From NCBI GenBank assembly GCA_020053615.1, contig JAGVMW010000114.1:1-33303 (forward strand): a stretch of DNA of 33,303 bases. The letters run 5' to 3'. The first letter of the stretch is position 1; each line of letters starts with the position of its first letter. The position numbers were made by a program, and so were the translations under genes. The notes below the pieces were generated by a model, which was not told where the DNA came from, did not search any database, and worked only from the letters and a program-made list of their open reading frames with translations. Of this stretch, positions 15,720 through 22,184 are shown piece after piece. Origin of the DNA: an archaeon. Its GTDB lineage: Archaea; Nanobdellota; Nanobdellia; Woesearchaeales; GW2011-AR9.

Positions 15720-16295
15720 ATGAAAACTGAACTCAAAATCCTTAAGAACTTTATAGAAACTAAAAAACCAAAAACGATTAGAGAGATCGCTCAACAAATT
15801 AAATCTGATTACAGAATAACCCATATTGCCGTGCAAAGACTTATTGAAAAAAATGCTCTTAAAGTCCAAACTGTGGGGAAAAGTTCTTTATGCTCGCTGA
15901 ATGAGAAATACTTTGGAAGTTATATCTACGAAACTGAAAACGAAAGAAAAGAAGAGATTCTCAAAAATAAGAATATAAACCAACTTTACAAAGAAATTAT
16001 GTCCAAAGTAAAAACAGGTTCTTTTATCCTGCTTTTATTTGGTTCTTACGCAAAAAACAAGCAGACAAAAGTGTCAGATATTGATCTTCTATTCATCTCA
16101 AATGAAAGTGGCTTTGAAAATAGAATTTCAGACATTCTTTCATTACTCCCATTAAAGACTCATGCTCTGGTATTTACAGAAGAAGAATTTATCCGGATGA
16201 AAGACTCAAAAAAGTCAAATGTAATCCAAGAAGCAATAGAAAGTAATATAATACTGTATGGGATTGAAGCTTATTATAGGATAAAAAATGCTTGA
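15720..16295 (+). CDS. MNT-type nucleotidyltransferase with N-terminal winged helix
   Basis: The 191-residue protein begins with a winged-helix domain (about 1-60; KTIREIAQQI ... THIAVQRLIEKNALK) and continues with a minimal nucleotidyltransferase core. LLFGSYAKNKQTKVSDIDLLFI (105-126) gives the G108-S109 and D120-x-D122 signature. In MntA/HepT-type systems the MNT protein is the antitoxin and inactivates its HEPN partner by adding AMP. Here the DNA-binding domain is fused on, so one protein could both repress the operon and modify the toxin. It overlaps the next gene, an HEPN-like protein, by 8 bases. It is the first gene after S4. Confidence 0.88.
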   Translation: MKTELKILKNFIETKKPKTIREIAQQIKSDYRITHIAVQRLIEKNALKVQTVGKSSLCSLNEKYFGSYIYETENERKEEILKNKNINQLYKEIMSKVKTGSFILLLFGSYAKNKQTKVSDIDLLFISNESGFENRISDILSLLPLKTHALVFTEEEFIRMKDSKKSNVIQEAIESNIILYGIEAYYRIKNA

Positions 16296-16824
16296 CGAAA
16301 AACGAATTAAAGAAGCGGAATCAAACGTGAGGCAGTATCTACAAGATAATCTGCTTAAGAAACAGACAGATGAGACGGCTAGAGCAATGTATATTGAAAA
16401 TGCTGATCTTTCACTGGAGACGGCTAAGAGACTTCTTGCTTTAGAAAGTAAAGATTATCAGCCTTATCTCTGGGTAATTGTCCCCTCTTACTATTCAATG
16501 TATTATATTGCCAATGCCATCCTTTTAAAATTAGGGTATAAAGTAGGAGATAAAATAAGTCATAAAGTAACTGCCGATGCCATTATTGTTTTTGTCAGAA
16601 ATAAACTCAAGAAAAGCCTCCTAGAAGAATATGAGAATGCTCAGGCAGACGCACTGGAATTAATGTCACAGCGAGCCGATGTTTTATTGAAATCCCTTGA
16701 CGAAGAACGACAAAAACGGTCAAAATTTCAATATCAAATGGATGAGCAGGTGAAACGAGGAAAAGCAATAACTTCTCTGGAACGGGCTAAAGAATTTGTG
16801 TTTGAGATGAAGAAGTTGTTATAG
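16288..16824 (+). CDS. HEPN-like (UPF0332-type) protein, presumed partner of the MNT protein
   Basis: The 178-residue, mainly helical protein carries PSYYSMYYIANAILLKLGYK (about 65-84), then KISHKVTADAIIVFVRNKLKK and a late DEERQKRSKFQYQMDEQ block. These resemble archaeal HEPN-type proteins of the UPF0332/COG1895 kind. A textbook R-x4-6-H RNase motif is not seen, so whether it is a nuclease is open. Position right after, and overlapping, an MNT nucleotidyltransferase gene supports a toxin-antitoxin pair. Translation stops at TAG 16822-16824, directly before a cysteine desulfurase remnant. Confidence 0.8.
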   Translation: MLDEKRIKEAESNVRQYLQDNLLKKQTDETARAMYIENADLSLETAKRLLALESKDYQPYLWVIVPSYYSMYYIANAILLKLGYKVGDKISHKVTADAIIVFVRNKLKKSLLEEYENAQADALELMSQRADVLLKSLDEERQKRSKFQYQMDEQVKRGKAITSLERAKEFVFEMKKLL

Positions 16825-16848
16825 GTAAATTTTTTTATTTTAAAGAGA

Positions 16849-17394
16849 TTTCCCACAGTTCAGGCTCATGATCCAGGAACGCCAAACGCCGTTGGCGCGA
16901 TTTCCATCGCCAAAGCCACTGAAGTATTAGAATCAATTGGTTATGATCGTATTCACAAATATGAATCTGAATTAGTTAGAACTGCATTCAGAGGATTAAA
17001 GCAAACTGATGGCGTAACAGTTTATGTTTCTGAATCAGAATTAGGTAGCGTCATTCCTTTTGATATTACAGGGACAGATAGCCGATTAACTGCTGAAATC
17101 CTAAGAGATGATTATGGGATTGGCGTACGAGCAGGTTCATTCTGTACTTATGAATTCATGAGAAAAATCAAAAATATTTCTGATGAACAAGACAAAAAAA
17201 TCTTAGAAGAAATTGATAGAGGCATCACAAGAAGTATTCCCGGAGTTGTTAGGGCTAGTTTTGGCTTAGTGAATAATCAAGAAGATGTTACAAGATTAAT
17301 TTCTGCTGTTAATGAAATCGCTCACAATGGAATAGAACATTATTTCGAAATATACAACCAAGACAATACCACCGGATTGTGGACAAAGAGGTAA
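16849..17394 (+). pseudogene. cysteine desulfurase (class V aminotransferase), 5'-truncated remnant
   Basis: Reading in the frame of the TGG-rich end, the sequence gives HDPGTPNAVGAISIAKATEV, then ESELGSVIPFDI, then GIGVRAGSFCTYEF and SIPGVVRASFGLVNNQEDV. These are the C-terminal third of a NifS/SufS-like cysteine desulfurase, with the catalytic-loop Cys in RAGSFC and the GTPN element. There is no pyridoxal-phosphate lysine region and no start codon before 17158. The frame is open only from 16825, right after the HEPN stop, in the same frame. The N-terminal two thirds are missing, so the product cannot be a working desulfurase. It lies 3 bases before the methyltransferase gene, so the pair probably arrived as an operon whose 5' part was cut at the junction with the MNT/HEPN genes. 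Confidence 0.85.
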
Positions 17395-17397
17395 AAA

Positions 17398-18096
17398 ATG
17401 GCAACAAACGTTAAACCTAATGAATTGAATTACGACCATTACGAAACAAAAAAATATGACGATGATATTGTTCGCTCTATTCCAGGACATGAGGAACTTC
17501 ATAGACACATAGACCAAATTATTCAAAGAGATTATATTTCAAGAGGAAAAGTTAAAGTCTTAGAATTAGGAGTTGGAACGGGATTAACAGCAGAAAGAAT
17601 ATTAGGACAAATGCCAAATGCGGAATATACAGCCGTTGATTTCTCTGAGCAAATGCTCGCAGGAGCAAGAAGACGTTTATCTCAATATAATGTAACATTT
17701 GTAAATGGTGATTATTCACAAATTGATCTTCCAAATGATAACGACCTCGTAGTTTCTATTGTAGGAATACACCACCAAAAGACCAATAAAGATAAAAAAT
17801 CTCTTTTTCAAAAAATATACCATTCCATAGCTGAAGATGGTTCTTTCATTTTTGGAGATTTGGTTACATATAAAGACAGAACAGAAGCAGCTTTAAATGA
17901 AGCAAGACATTACCATCATCTTGTTGAACACGCAGAAAATGAAGAATCATTAAGAGAATGGGCGCACCATCACAAATTCTTAAACAAACTTGCTCCTTTA
18001 GAAAACCAAGTAAAATGGCTTAGAGAAGTTGGTTTTAAAAAAGTAAAATTAGTCTACCAGAAATTCAATACTGCTTTAATCTATGCAACAAAATAA
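17398..18096 (+). CDS. class I SAM-dependent methyltransferase
   Basis: The 232-residue protein has AdoMet motif I VLELGVGTG (54-62), a motif II acidic residue in YTAVDFSEQML (D81), and DLVVSIVGIHHQ near the motif IV position. This is an ordinary class I fold resembling ubiquinone/menaquinone-type or small-molecule methyltransferases; substrate unknown. AGAGGT precedes the ATG. It starts three bases after the desulfurase remnant and ends three bases before the convergent Bro-N gene. The intact reading frame next to a truncated partner suggests it may still be expressed from upstream. Confidence 0.85.
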   Translation: MATNVKPNELNYDHYETKKYDDDIVRSIPGHEELHRHIDQIIQRDYISRGKVKVLELGVGTGLTAERILGQMPNAEYTAVDFSEQMLAGARRRLSQYNVTFVNGDYSQIDLPNDNDLVVSIVGIHHQKTNKDKKSLFQKIYHSIAEDGSFIFGDLVTYKDRTEAALNEARHYHHLVEHAENEESLREWAHHHKFLNKLAPLENQVKWLREVGFKKVKLVYQKFNTALIYATK

Positions 18097-18098
18097 TG

Positions 18099-18950
18099 TC
18101 AATTCTCTTGTTTTGATTTCTTCTTTTCCAATCTTTTAACTGATTCAGCTTGCTCTACATAATTTTCAGAAGTAATAACTCTTCTGCCACTTTTTGTTTC
18201 CAAATCTCTTCTGGCTCTTCCGGCAACAGCTCCACCTTCTTGAGCAGCTTTTTTGCCCTCATCAAATCCCTCTACATTTTTATTCTTTGTAATTTCTGTT
18301 GTAGCTGCCTCACCAAGCATGGAAAAGATAAGCTCCAAGTCTGTCATGTGGTCGCGTAAATTTTCCCGTTTCAGTCCCTTTAACTCTTTGTACTCGGACG
18401 GCGTTAAACCAAAAGTCGCTTTGGATATTTCTGCGGTGAGAATTGCATATTCCCTTTCAGTCTTTATAGCTCGCTTATCCCATTCGCCGGTTAATTCATC
18501 CCTTATTGCTATCCCCCTTACCCTTCGCTCAATCCATTCATCAGAGTATCCTTTCTTTTTGTACAATTCCCTCATCCTTTTTTGAGCAAGCTCCGGGTTT
18601 TCTATCTCTTGTACTCGTTCATAGCCAACCTTTGCCAGCCATCTCTTAAATGGTTCTGCTTTCGGAGAGGGAATGGATTGAACAATCCTCAAGAGAGTTT
18701 CAGTATTGGCACAGTCCGTTTCATAAAACTTACCATCGGAAGACGGTAACTTCAGTTGTACGATTTTTTCGTACAACTCAAATCCTTCATCTTTGAGCTT
18801 AATTTTTAGATCAGACCAATATCTTCTAGGAATAGAGCTGCCAGTTAAGACTGTTACAATATCTATTATGGAGAAGAACCATTCTTCATTATGCCACAAT
18901 CTTCGTATGCCTTTTCCCTGAAAAACAATTAATGATGTTTCCGGATCCAT
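18099..18950 (-). CDS. Bro-N domain protein (phage antirepressor-like)
   Basis: The 283-residue protein opens with a Bro-N domain: IRRLWHNEEWFFSIIDIVTVL (15-35), RRYWSDLKIKLKDEGFELYE and SPKAEPFKRWLAKVGYERVQE. A helical middle and a glycine-rich C-terminal part follow (EAATTEI, then AAQEGGAVAGRARRDLE). I have seen this architecture called BRO family or prophage antirepressor in many prokaryotes, often as solitary mobile genes. The Bro-N domain is thought to bind DNA. It is convergent with the methyltransferase gene. It could be a prophage leftover or a transcription factor of the module. Confidence 0.87.
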   Translation of the reverse strand: MDPETSLIVFQGKGIRRLWHNEEWFFSIIDIVTVLTGSSIPRRYWSDLKIKLKDEGFELYEKIVQLKLPSSDGKFYETDCANTETLLRIVQSIPSPKAEPFKRWLAKVGYERVQEIENPELAQKRMRELYKKKGYSDEWIERRVRGIAIRDELTGEWDKRAIKTEREYAILTAEISKATFGLTPSEYKELKGLKRENLRDHMTDLELIFSMLGEAATTEITKNKNVEGFDEGKKAAQEGGAVAGRARRDLETKSGRRVITSENYVEQAESVKRLEKKKSKQEN

Positions 18951-18975
18951 TCTAATAGTTATTAAATAGACATTT

Positions 18976-18985
18976 CTTTAAATAC
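18976..18985 (-). promoter_or_regulatory. TATA-like box for the Bro-N gene
   Basis: Minus-strand GTATTTAAAG is 26-35 bases before the ATG at 18950, the same leaderless spacing seen at other module genes. Confidence 0.55.
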
Positions 18986-19089
18986 TTTGTCCAAACCTGT
19001 CCAGTGACCAGTGGCTCTCTAAATGGAAACAACGGCTCTTAAATCCCCCTAACTTTTGTCTCTCTTCTCTCATATTCAAATAATCGAAC

Positions 19090-19226
19090 TTTTGACGAAC
19101 TACGGTGGCACCTAAAGTCTCGGGAATGTTAAAACTTCTTCGGTTTAATGTCCTTCGGACTTAAACCTCGACCACGCTGCGCTTTCCCTACGATTTTTAT
19201 ATTCCCTTCGGTCATTAAAAATCTTC
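19090..19226. other. structured non-coding DNA before S5
   Basis: After ACTACGGTGGCACCTAA (19099-19115), a motif also found before S4 and S7, come short hairpins: GGTTTAAtGTCC/GGACtTAAACC (around 19141-19166) and GATTTTTA/TAAAAATC with CTTCGG near the loop (around 19192-19224). The counterpart before S7 has CATTTTTATGTCC/GGACTAAAAAT at about the same place with different bases. No gene is seen from 18951 to 19509. Confidence 0.6.
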
Positions 19227-19395
19227 GGTCGGGTCGGCAAACAGGGGTTTACAGGAATTTTACTCGGCTCGTAAAATTCCCAAATGTCAATCCAGCTCTC
19301 AAAAATTTCTCAGCTCTGATTTTTGTGGGCTACCTCAAAAATCGAGGAGAAATTTTTGGAGGGATTGCCACTTCTGTAAACCCCATACGTTAAAC
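19227..19395 (+). repeat. site S5: 165-bp palindromic element, copy 2, ending in GTTAAAC
   Basis: Direct repeat of 118-282, differing in the apical loop (GTGGGCTACCTC against CATGGGTTGCCG) and at a few stem positions. The same long hairpin with GGGGTTTACAG/CTGTAAACCCC feet forms. It is bracketed by GGCAAAC (19236-19242) and GTTAAAC (19389-19395), followed by TCAAT as after S6. The short ORF at 19148-19393 is a chance reading frame through this element. Confidence 0.9.
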
Positions 19396-19400
19396 TCAAT

Positions 19401-19440
19401 AAAATTTCTGTTAGACTAAACTTAAGGGGTGCTTATTTTC
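19401..19440. repeat. module E left inverted repeat arm
   Basis: AAAATTTCTGTTAG (19401-19414) and GGGGTGCTTATTTTC (19426-19440) are exact complements of 20913-20926 and 20894-20908, 29 of 29 bases in the two blocks. The intervening spacer is 11 bases here and 4 on the other side. The arm begins five bases after GTTAAAC. Confidence 0.92.
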
Positions 19441-19477
19441 TAATGGTTTGTAAGATAGCTTTGTAAAGGTCGAAAGA

Positions 19478-19486
19478 TTTTTATAG
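19478..19486 (+). promoter_or_regulatory. TATA-like box for the GIY-YIG operon
   Basis: TTTTTATAG lies 24-32 bases before the ATG at 19510, with no ribosome binding site near the start. Confidence 0.5.
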
Positions 19487-19509
19487 GTAGTTAAGAGTTA
19501 ATATATAAA

Positions 19510-20052
19510 ATGGAAATTAAACAAATATTAGATAAAATTGAATCAAATAAAAGCATACAACAATTTCCAAAAACCTCTGGAATTTATGTAATGTATGCAA
19601 AAAATAACATTATTTTTGATTTTATTACAATTAATAAAGGAGAAATAATATATATTGGCAAAAGTGAAAGTTCATTATCTGATAGAAAAACAAAACAACA
19701 TTTTAGTTCTGAAAGTACTGGTCGGTCAACTGTGAGAAGAAGTTTAGGTGCTATCCTAAAAAAAGAATTTGATATAAAATGTTTTTTAAGAGGTAAAGGA
19801 AAATCTAAAAATGATTCTAATTGTTATATATTTGATAAGGAAAGTGAAATCAGATTAACTAATTGGATGAATGAAAATATTTCCATGTCTTTTTTTGTCA
19901 CAAATAATCCAGAAGAAATAGAAGTTAGGTTAATTGCAAAATATAATCCTATTCTAAATCTAAAAGAAGCAGAACATAATTTTATAACACATATCAAAGA
20001 TTTAAGAACTAAATGTAAAGATGAAGCTGAACAAAATGGTGTCTTGAAATGA
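19510..20052 (+). CDS. GIY-YIG nuclease family protein
   Basis: The 180-residue protein has the GIY-YIG hallmark split as SGIYVMYAK (23-31) and EIIYIGKSESSLSDRKTKQHF (44-64), providing the two tyrosines and the conserved Arg. STGRSTVRRSLGAIL (68-82) and EEIEVRLIAKYNPILN (136-151) follow, the latter with the likely metal-binding Glu. The arrangement matches stand-alone GIY-YIG proteins seen in many prokaryotes. It should nick or cut DNA. It is first in a three-gene operon and overlaps the Mrr-like gene by 4 bases (ATGA). Having two nuclease-type proteins and a zinc finger together suggests a small restriction or toxin-like system; this is inference. Confidence 0.9.
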   Translation: MEIKQILDKIESNKSIQQFPKTSGIYVMYAKNNIIFDFITINKGEIIYIGKSESSLSDRKTKQHFSSESTGRSTVRRSLGAILKKEFDIKCFLRGKGKSKNDSNCYIFDKESEIRLTNWMNENISMSFFVTNNPEEIEVRLIAKYNPILNLKEAEHNFITHIKDLRTKCKDEAEQNGVLK

Positions 20053-20723
20053 ATCCTAAAGAATATGAAGAATATATTGGCGAATATTTCAAAAATAAAG
20101 GGTATGATATTAAAGTAACTTCTTTTACAAATGATTATGGTGTTGATTGTTTTGCTTCAAAAGGAAAAGAAAAGATTGCAGTACAAGTAAAAATGTATGG
20201 TGAGGGTATTAGACCTGTAAATAGAAAAATGATGATGGAATTATATGGTGCAATGCACTATTTTGACTGCAATAAAGCAAAACTTGTAACAAATGGCAGA
20301 ATATTAGATGATGCCAAAGAAGTTGCAGATAAGTTAGGTATTGAAATATTATATGTCGAAGCAGTTGAAAATCATAATTCTAAAACGAAAATAGATGAAA
20401 CTTCTTTTGAATTTATCTGGGAAAGATATATCTTGCCATTAAAAGGAAAAACATTAACTAGAACTAATGGAGATACAAATATAATAAAAGATGTGGATTG
20501 GAGCGGAATAAAAAGAATAACTTCAAATGGCAACACTGCAAAAATAGATATTGAGATTTTCAAACAAGTTATTAACCACTTAAGGAAAAATGGAGAAATT
20601 TCTCGCAAAGAAATCAATGATGATTATTCAGGTAGAGCTTCATCTGGAATATGCTTAATATTATCACAAGTTCCTTTTATTCAATATCACAATAGTCCTT
20701 CAAAATTAATTTGGAGAAAATAA
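20049..20723 (+). CDS. Mrr-like restriction endonuclease with C-terminal winged helix
   Basis: The 224-residue protein has an Mrr-type nuclease core near its N-terminus: YGVDCFASKGKEKIAVQVKMYGEG, with D33 and Q46-x-K48 of the PD-(D/E)XK variant used by type IV Mrr enzymes. The C-terminal 70 residues (IDIEIFKQVINHLRKNGEIS, then YSGRASSGICLILS) look like a winged-helix DNA-binding domain. The usual Mrr order is winged helix first, so this arrangement is reversed. Start is coupled to the GIY-YIG gene by an ATGA overlap, and the zinc-finger gene follows one base after the stop. Possible roles are cutting modified DNA or acting with the GIY-YIG partner. Confidence 0.88.
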   Translation: MNPKEYEEYIGEYFKNKGYDIKVTSFTNDYGVDCFASKGKEKIAVQVKMYGEGIRPVNRKMMMELYGAMHYFDCNKAKLVTNGRILDDAKEVADKLGIEILYVEAVENHNSKTKIDETSFEFIWERYILPLKGKTLTRTNGDTNIIKDVDWSGIKRITSNGNTAKIDIEIFKQVINHLRKNGEISRKEINDDYSGRASSGICLILSQVPFIQYHNSPSKLIWRK

Positions 20724-20724
20724 A

Positions 20725-20901
20725 ATGGTTCAAATTCCTTGTCAAAATTGCGGAAAGATGTATCCTGAAGAATGGTCTTGGTATAGCTGTAATAAATGTG
20801 ATTATAGAATTTGTCAATCTTGCATTTCCAAACATAAAGGTAAATATGGAAGCGGTTTCAAATGTAGTCAATGTACATTTGGACAAATGAAACGAAAATA
20901 A
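20725..20901 (+). CDS. 58-residue zinc-finger protein
   Basis: The ATG at 20725, one base after the Mrr-like stop, opens a 58-codon frame to TAA at 20899-20901. It has CQNC (6-9), CNKC (22-25), CQSC (30-33), a His (37) and CSQC (48-51). This spacing of four cysteine pairs can hold two zinc ions in a cross-braced RING/FYVE-like or zinc-ribbon fold. The stop codon lies inside the right inverted repeat arm of module E, as the NUDIX stop does in module A. It is too short for a family call. Probably a partner or regulator of the two nucleases. Confidence 0.8.
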   Translation: MVQIPCQNCGKMYPEEWSWYSCNKCDYRICQSCISKHKGKYGSGFKCSQCTFGQMKRK

Positions 20902-20926
20902 GCACCCCACGACTAACAGAAATTTT
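20894..20926. repeat. module E right inverted repeat arm
   Basis: GAAAATAAGCACCCC (20894-20908) and CTAACAGAAATTTT (20913-20926) are exact complements of the left arm. The first block overlaps the last codons and stop of the zinc-finger gene. Confidence 0.92.
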
Positions 20927-20980
20927 ACTTTGAATTTTTGCCTTCGACATCGTTGCACTAAAATTCAATCCTAACGGAGA

Positions 20981-21000
20981 GTTTAACAGCGATGTTATAC
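20981..21000 (+). repeat. site S6: dyad GTTTAAC-6 bp-GTTATAC
   Basis: GAGTTTAACAGCGATGTTATACTC (split here as GTTTAAC, AGCGAT, GTTATAC) is a near-perfect dyad with a six-base spacer and is followed by TCAAT. Same orientation and geometry as S2. Confidence 0.75.
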
Positions 21001-21257
21001 TCAATATTTTAATCACCTTTTCAGGCACGCTGTCGCTTCCGTAAATCTTACGCATTGGCACCTTCGCTAAATCGGCAACGACGACAAAACGAAATTCAAT
21101 TACTTCGTAACTAAACCTAACGATGATTTAGCGGTTCACTCCATTCTCCCAAATTTTCGCTAACATAAACTAATAGGGGGAGTTCTAAACTTTCTGACAA
21201 CTAACTTTGACGAGGGGGGAGTTCCGTGACGACGAGAATAAGTGCTTTTCAGATTGA
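21001..21257. repeat. module F left flank, related to the module C left flank
   Basis: ACCTTCGCTAAATC ... AATTACTTCGTAACTAA ... CCCAAATTTTCGCTAAC ... GGGGGGAGTTCCGT (21214-21227) follows the order of similar words in 3623-3751. GGGGGGAGTTCCGT is also complementary, with one or two mismatches, to ACGGAATTCCCCC at 32898-32910 on the far side of module F. I see no gene here. Confidence 0.7.
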
Positions 21258-21509
21258 CTAAATGCTTCCTTGATGCACAAGAATTACAGCACCACCAGAT
21301 ACTATAGTTCTAAGATTTCCCACCTGACGCTGGAAGATTTCACTGCCATTAAAAAATGCAGCGTGTCCGTGAGGGCTACCAATATTTGGATAACCATAGA
21401 TTACATCAGTCCTTACACCACTAGCTGAACCACGATCATTCCAATTGAACCAACCGTCGTTTGTGCGAATACTATTATTTTGGTACATATCTGAACTCTT
21501 TATGAGCAT
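21258..21509 (-). CDS. small glycine-rich protein of unknown function
   Basis: The 83-residue frame starts with TAATG overlapping the stop of the Cas4-like gene and is the last gene of module F. It has NDGWFNWNDRGSASGVRTDV, PHGHAAFFNGSEIF and a hydrophobic end SGGAVILVHQGSI. The pattern is like a compact beta-rich domain. I recognise no family. The overlap and protein-like composition argue for a real gene; the short length leaves doubt. Confidence 0.55.
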   Translation of the reverse strand: MLIKSSDMYQNNSIRTNDGWFNWNDRGSASGVRTDVIYGYPNIGSPHGHAAFFNGSEIFQRQVGNLRTIVSGGAVILVHQGSI

Positions 21510-22183
21510 TACTTTTTAATTATTTCGCAAGAATTCTGAACCCATTCACAAAACCCACATTCTTCAGAGGGAGCGGGAATTTCAGCTTCTAAAACTTGAA
21601 CAACTTTCTTAAAAATATTCTCGGCGTTCTTGATATTAACTTTAATCTTGATTAAATCCTTATGGAAGTCTACATCACCATTCTCATGGACTTTGCTAGG
21701 ATGGTAAAATAATAGATAAGTATAATCCTCTGTCTCATAGCCATTCTTTCGTAAGAGAAAATTGTAGATATCCATCTGGTCTTGATAATGCTCGTGCGTA
21801 TCTTCTTTTAATGGGTAGCCTCTGGTTTTATAATCTAAAACAATCAGTTTCTTTCCCTTTTGGAGCAGATTATCAATAGCTCCATGAAAGAGATTACCTT
21901 TTTTATCAGTCCATGGTATTCCTTTGAAATTGCTTCTCCAAACTTTGAGGAGTTCTTCATTGTCAAAGAGCTTTACTTCACCTTTTAATTGTTGAAGTTC
22001 TGGAGGCAATTCTCCTCTTTTCATAAAGCGGTCAAAATGTTCTTTGAGAATTTTATCCATTCCACTCGGAAGAGATGGGAAAATGGAATCTGGACGTTTA
22101 ATGTTCTTGTTTAAAGCAAGCCAGAAACATCTAGGGCAATCTTTCAGTAAGCTTAGGCTTGATGGGCTGAATTTGTAGGTCAT
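21509..22183 (-). CDS. Cas4/RecB-like PD-(D/E)XK nuclease with Fe-S cysteines
   Basis: The 224-residue protein has the arrangement of Cas4/AddB-type nucleases. One N-terminal pair, C16-PR-C19, and three C-terminal cysteines, C209, C212 and C219, are placed to hold a 4Fe-4S cluster. Between them are H100, D104 (FHGAIDNLL) and D117-x-K119 (VLDYKTRG), the nuclease core, followed by HEHYQDQMDIYNFLLRKNGYE, a likely QxxxY motif. It probably cuts or trims single-stranded DNA ends. It follows the PLD-SNF2 helicase gene by one base in the module F operon and may process DNA unwound by it. No CRISPR array or other cas gene is in the window, so a CRISPR role is unlikely. Confidence 0.9.
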   Translation of the reverse strand: MTYKFSPSSLSLLKDCPRCFWLALNKNIKRPDSIFPSLPSGMDKILKEHFDRFMKRGELPPELQQLKGEVKLFDNEELLKVWRSNFKGIPWTDKKGNLFHGAIDNLLQKGKKLIVLDYKTRGYPLKEDTHEHYQDQMDIYNFLLRKNGYETEDYTYLLFYHPSKVHENGDVDFHKDLIKIKVNIKNAENIFKKVVQVLEAEIPAPSEECGFCEWVQNSCEIIKK

Positions 22184-22184
22184 T

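Noticed and set aside
15566..19226. A strong module-specific inverted repeat for module D
   Set aside because: Only weak similarity (CCCCC-containing words and AAAGTC pieces) is seen between the two ends. The IS insertion and the desulfurase truncation show the module was rearranged, so I make no claim.
21509..22183. Cas4-like protein as a sign of a CRISPR system
   Set aside because: No repeat-spacer array and no other cas gene is seen. The gene sits in a methylase-helicase operon, where a general DNA-end nuclease role fits better.
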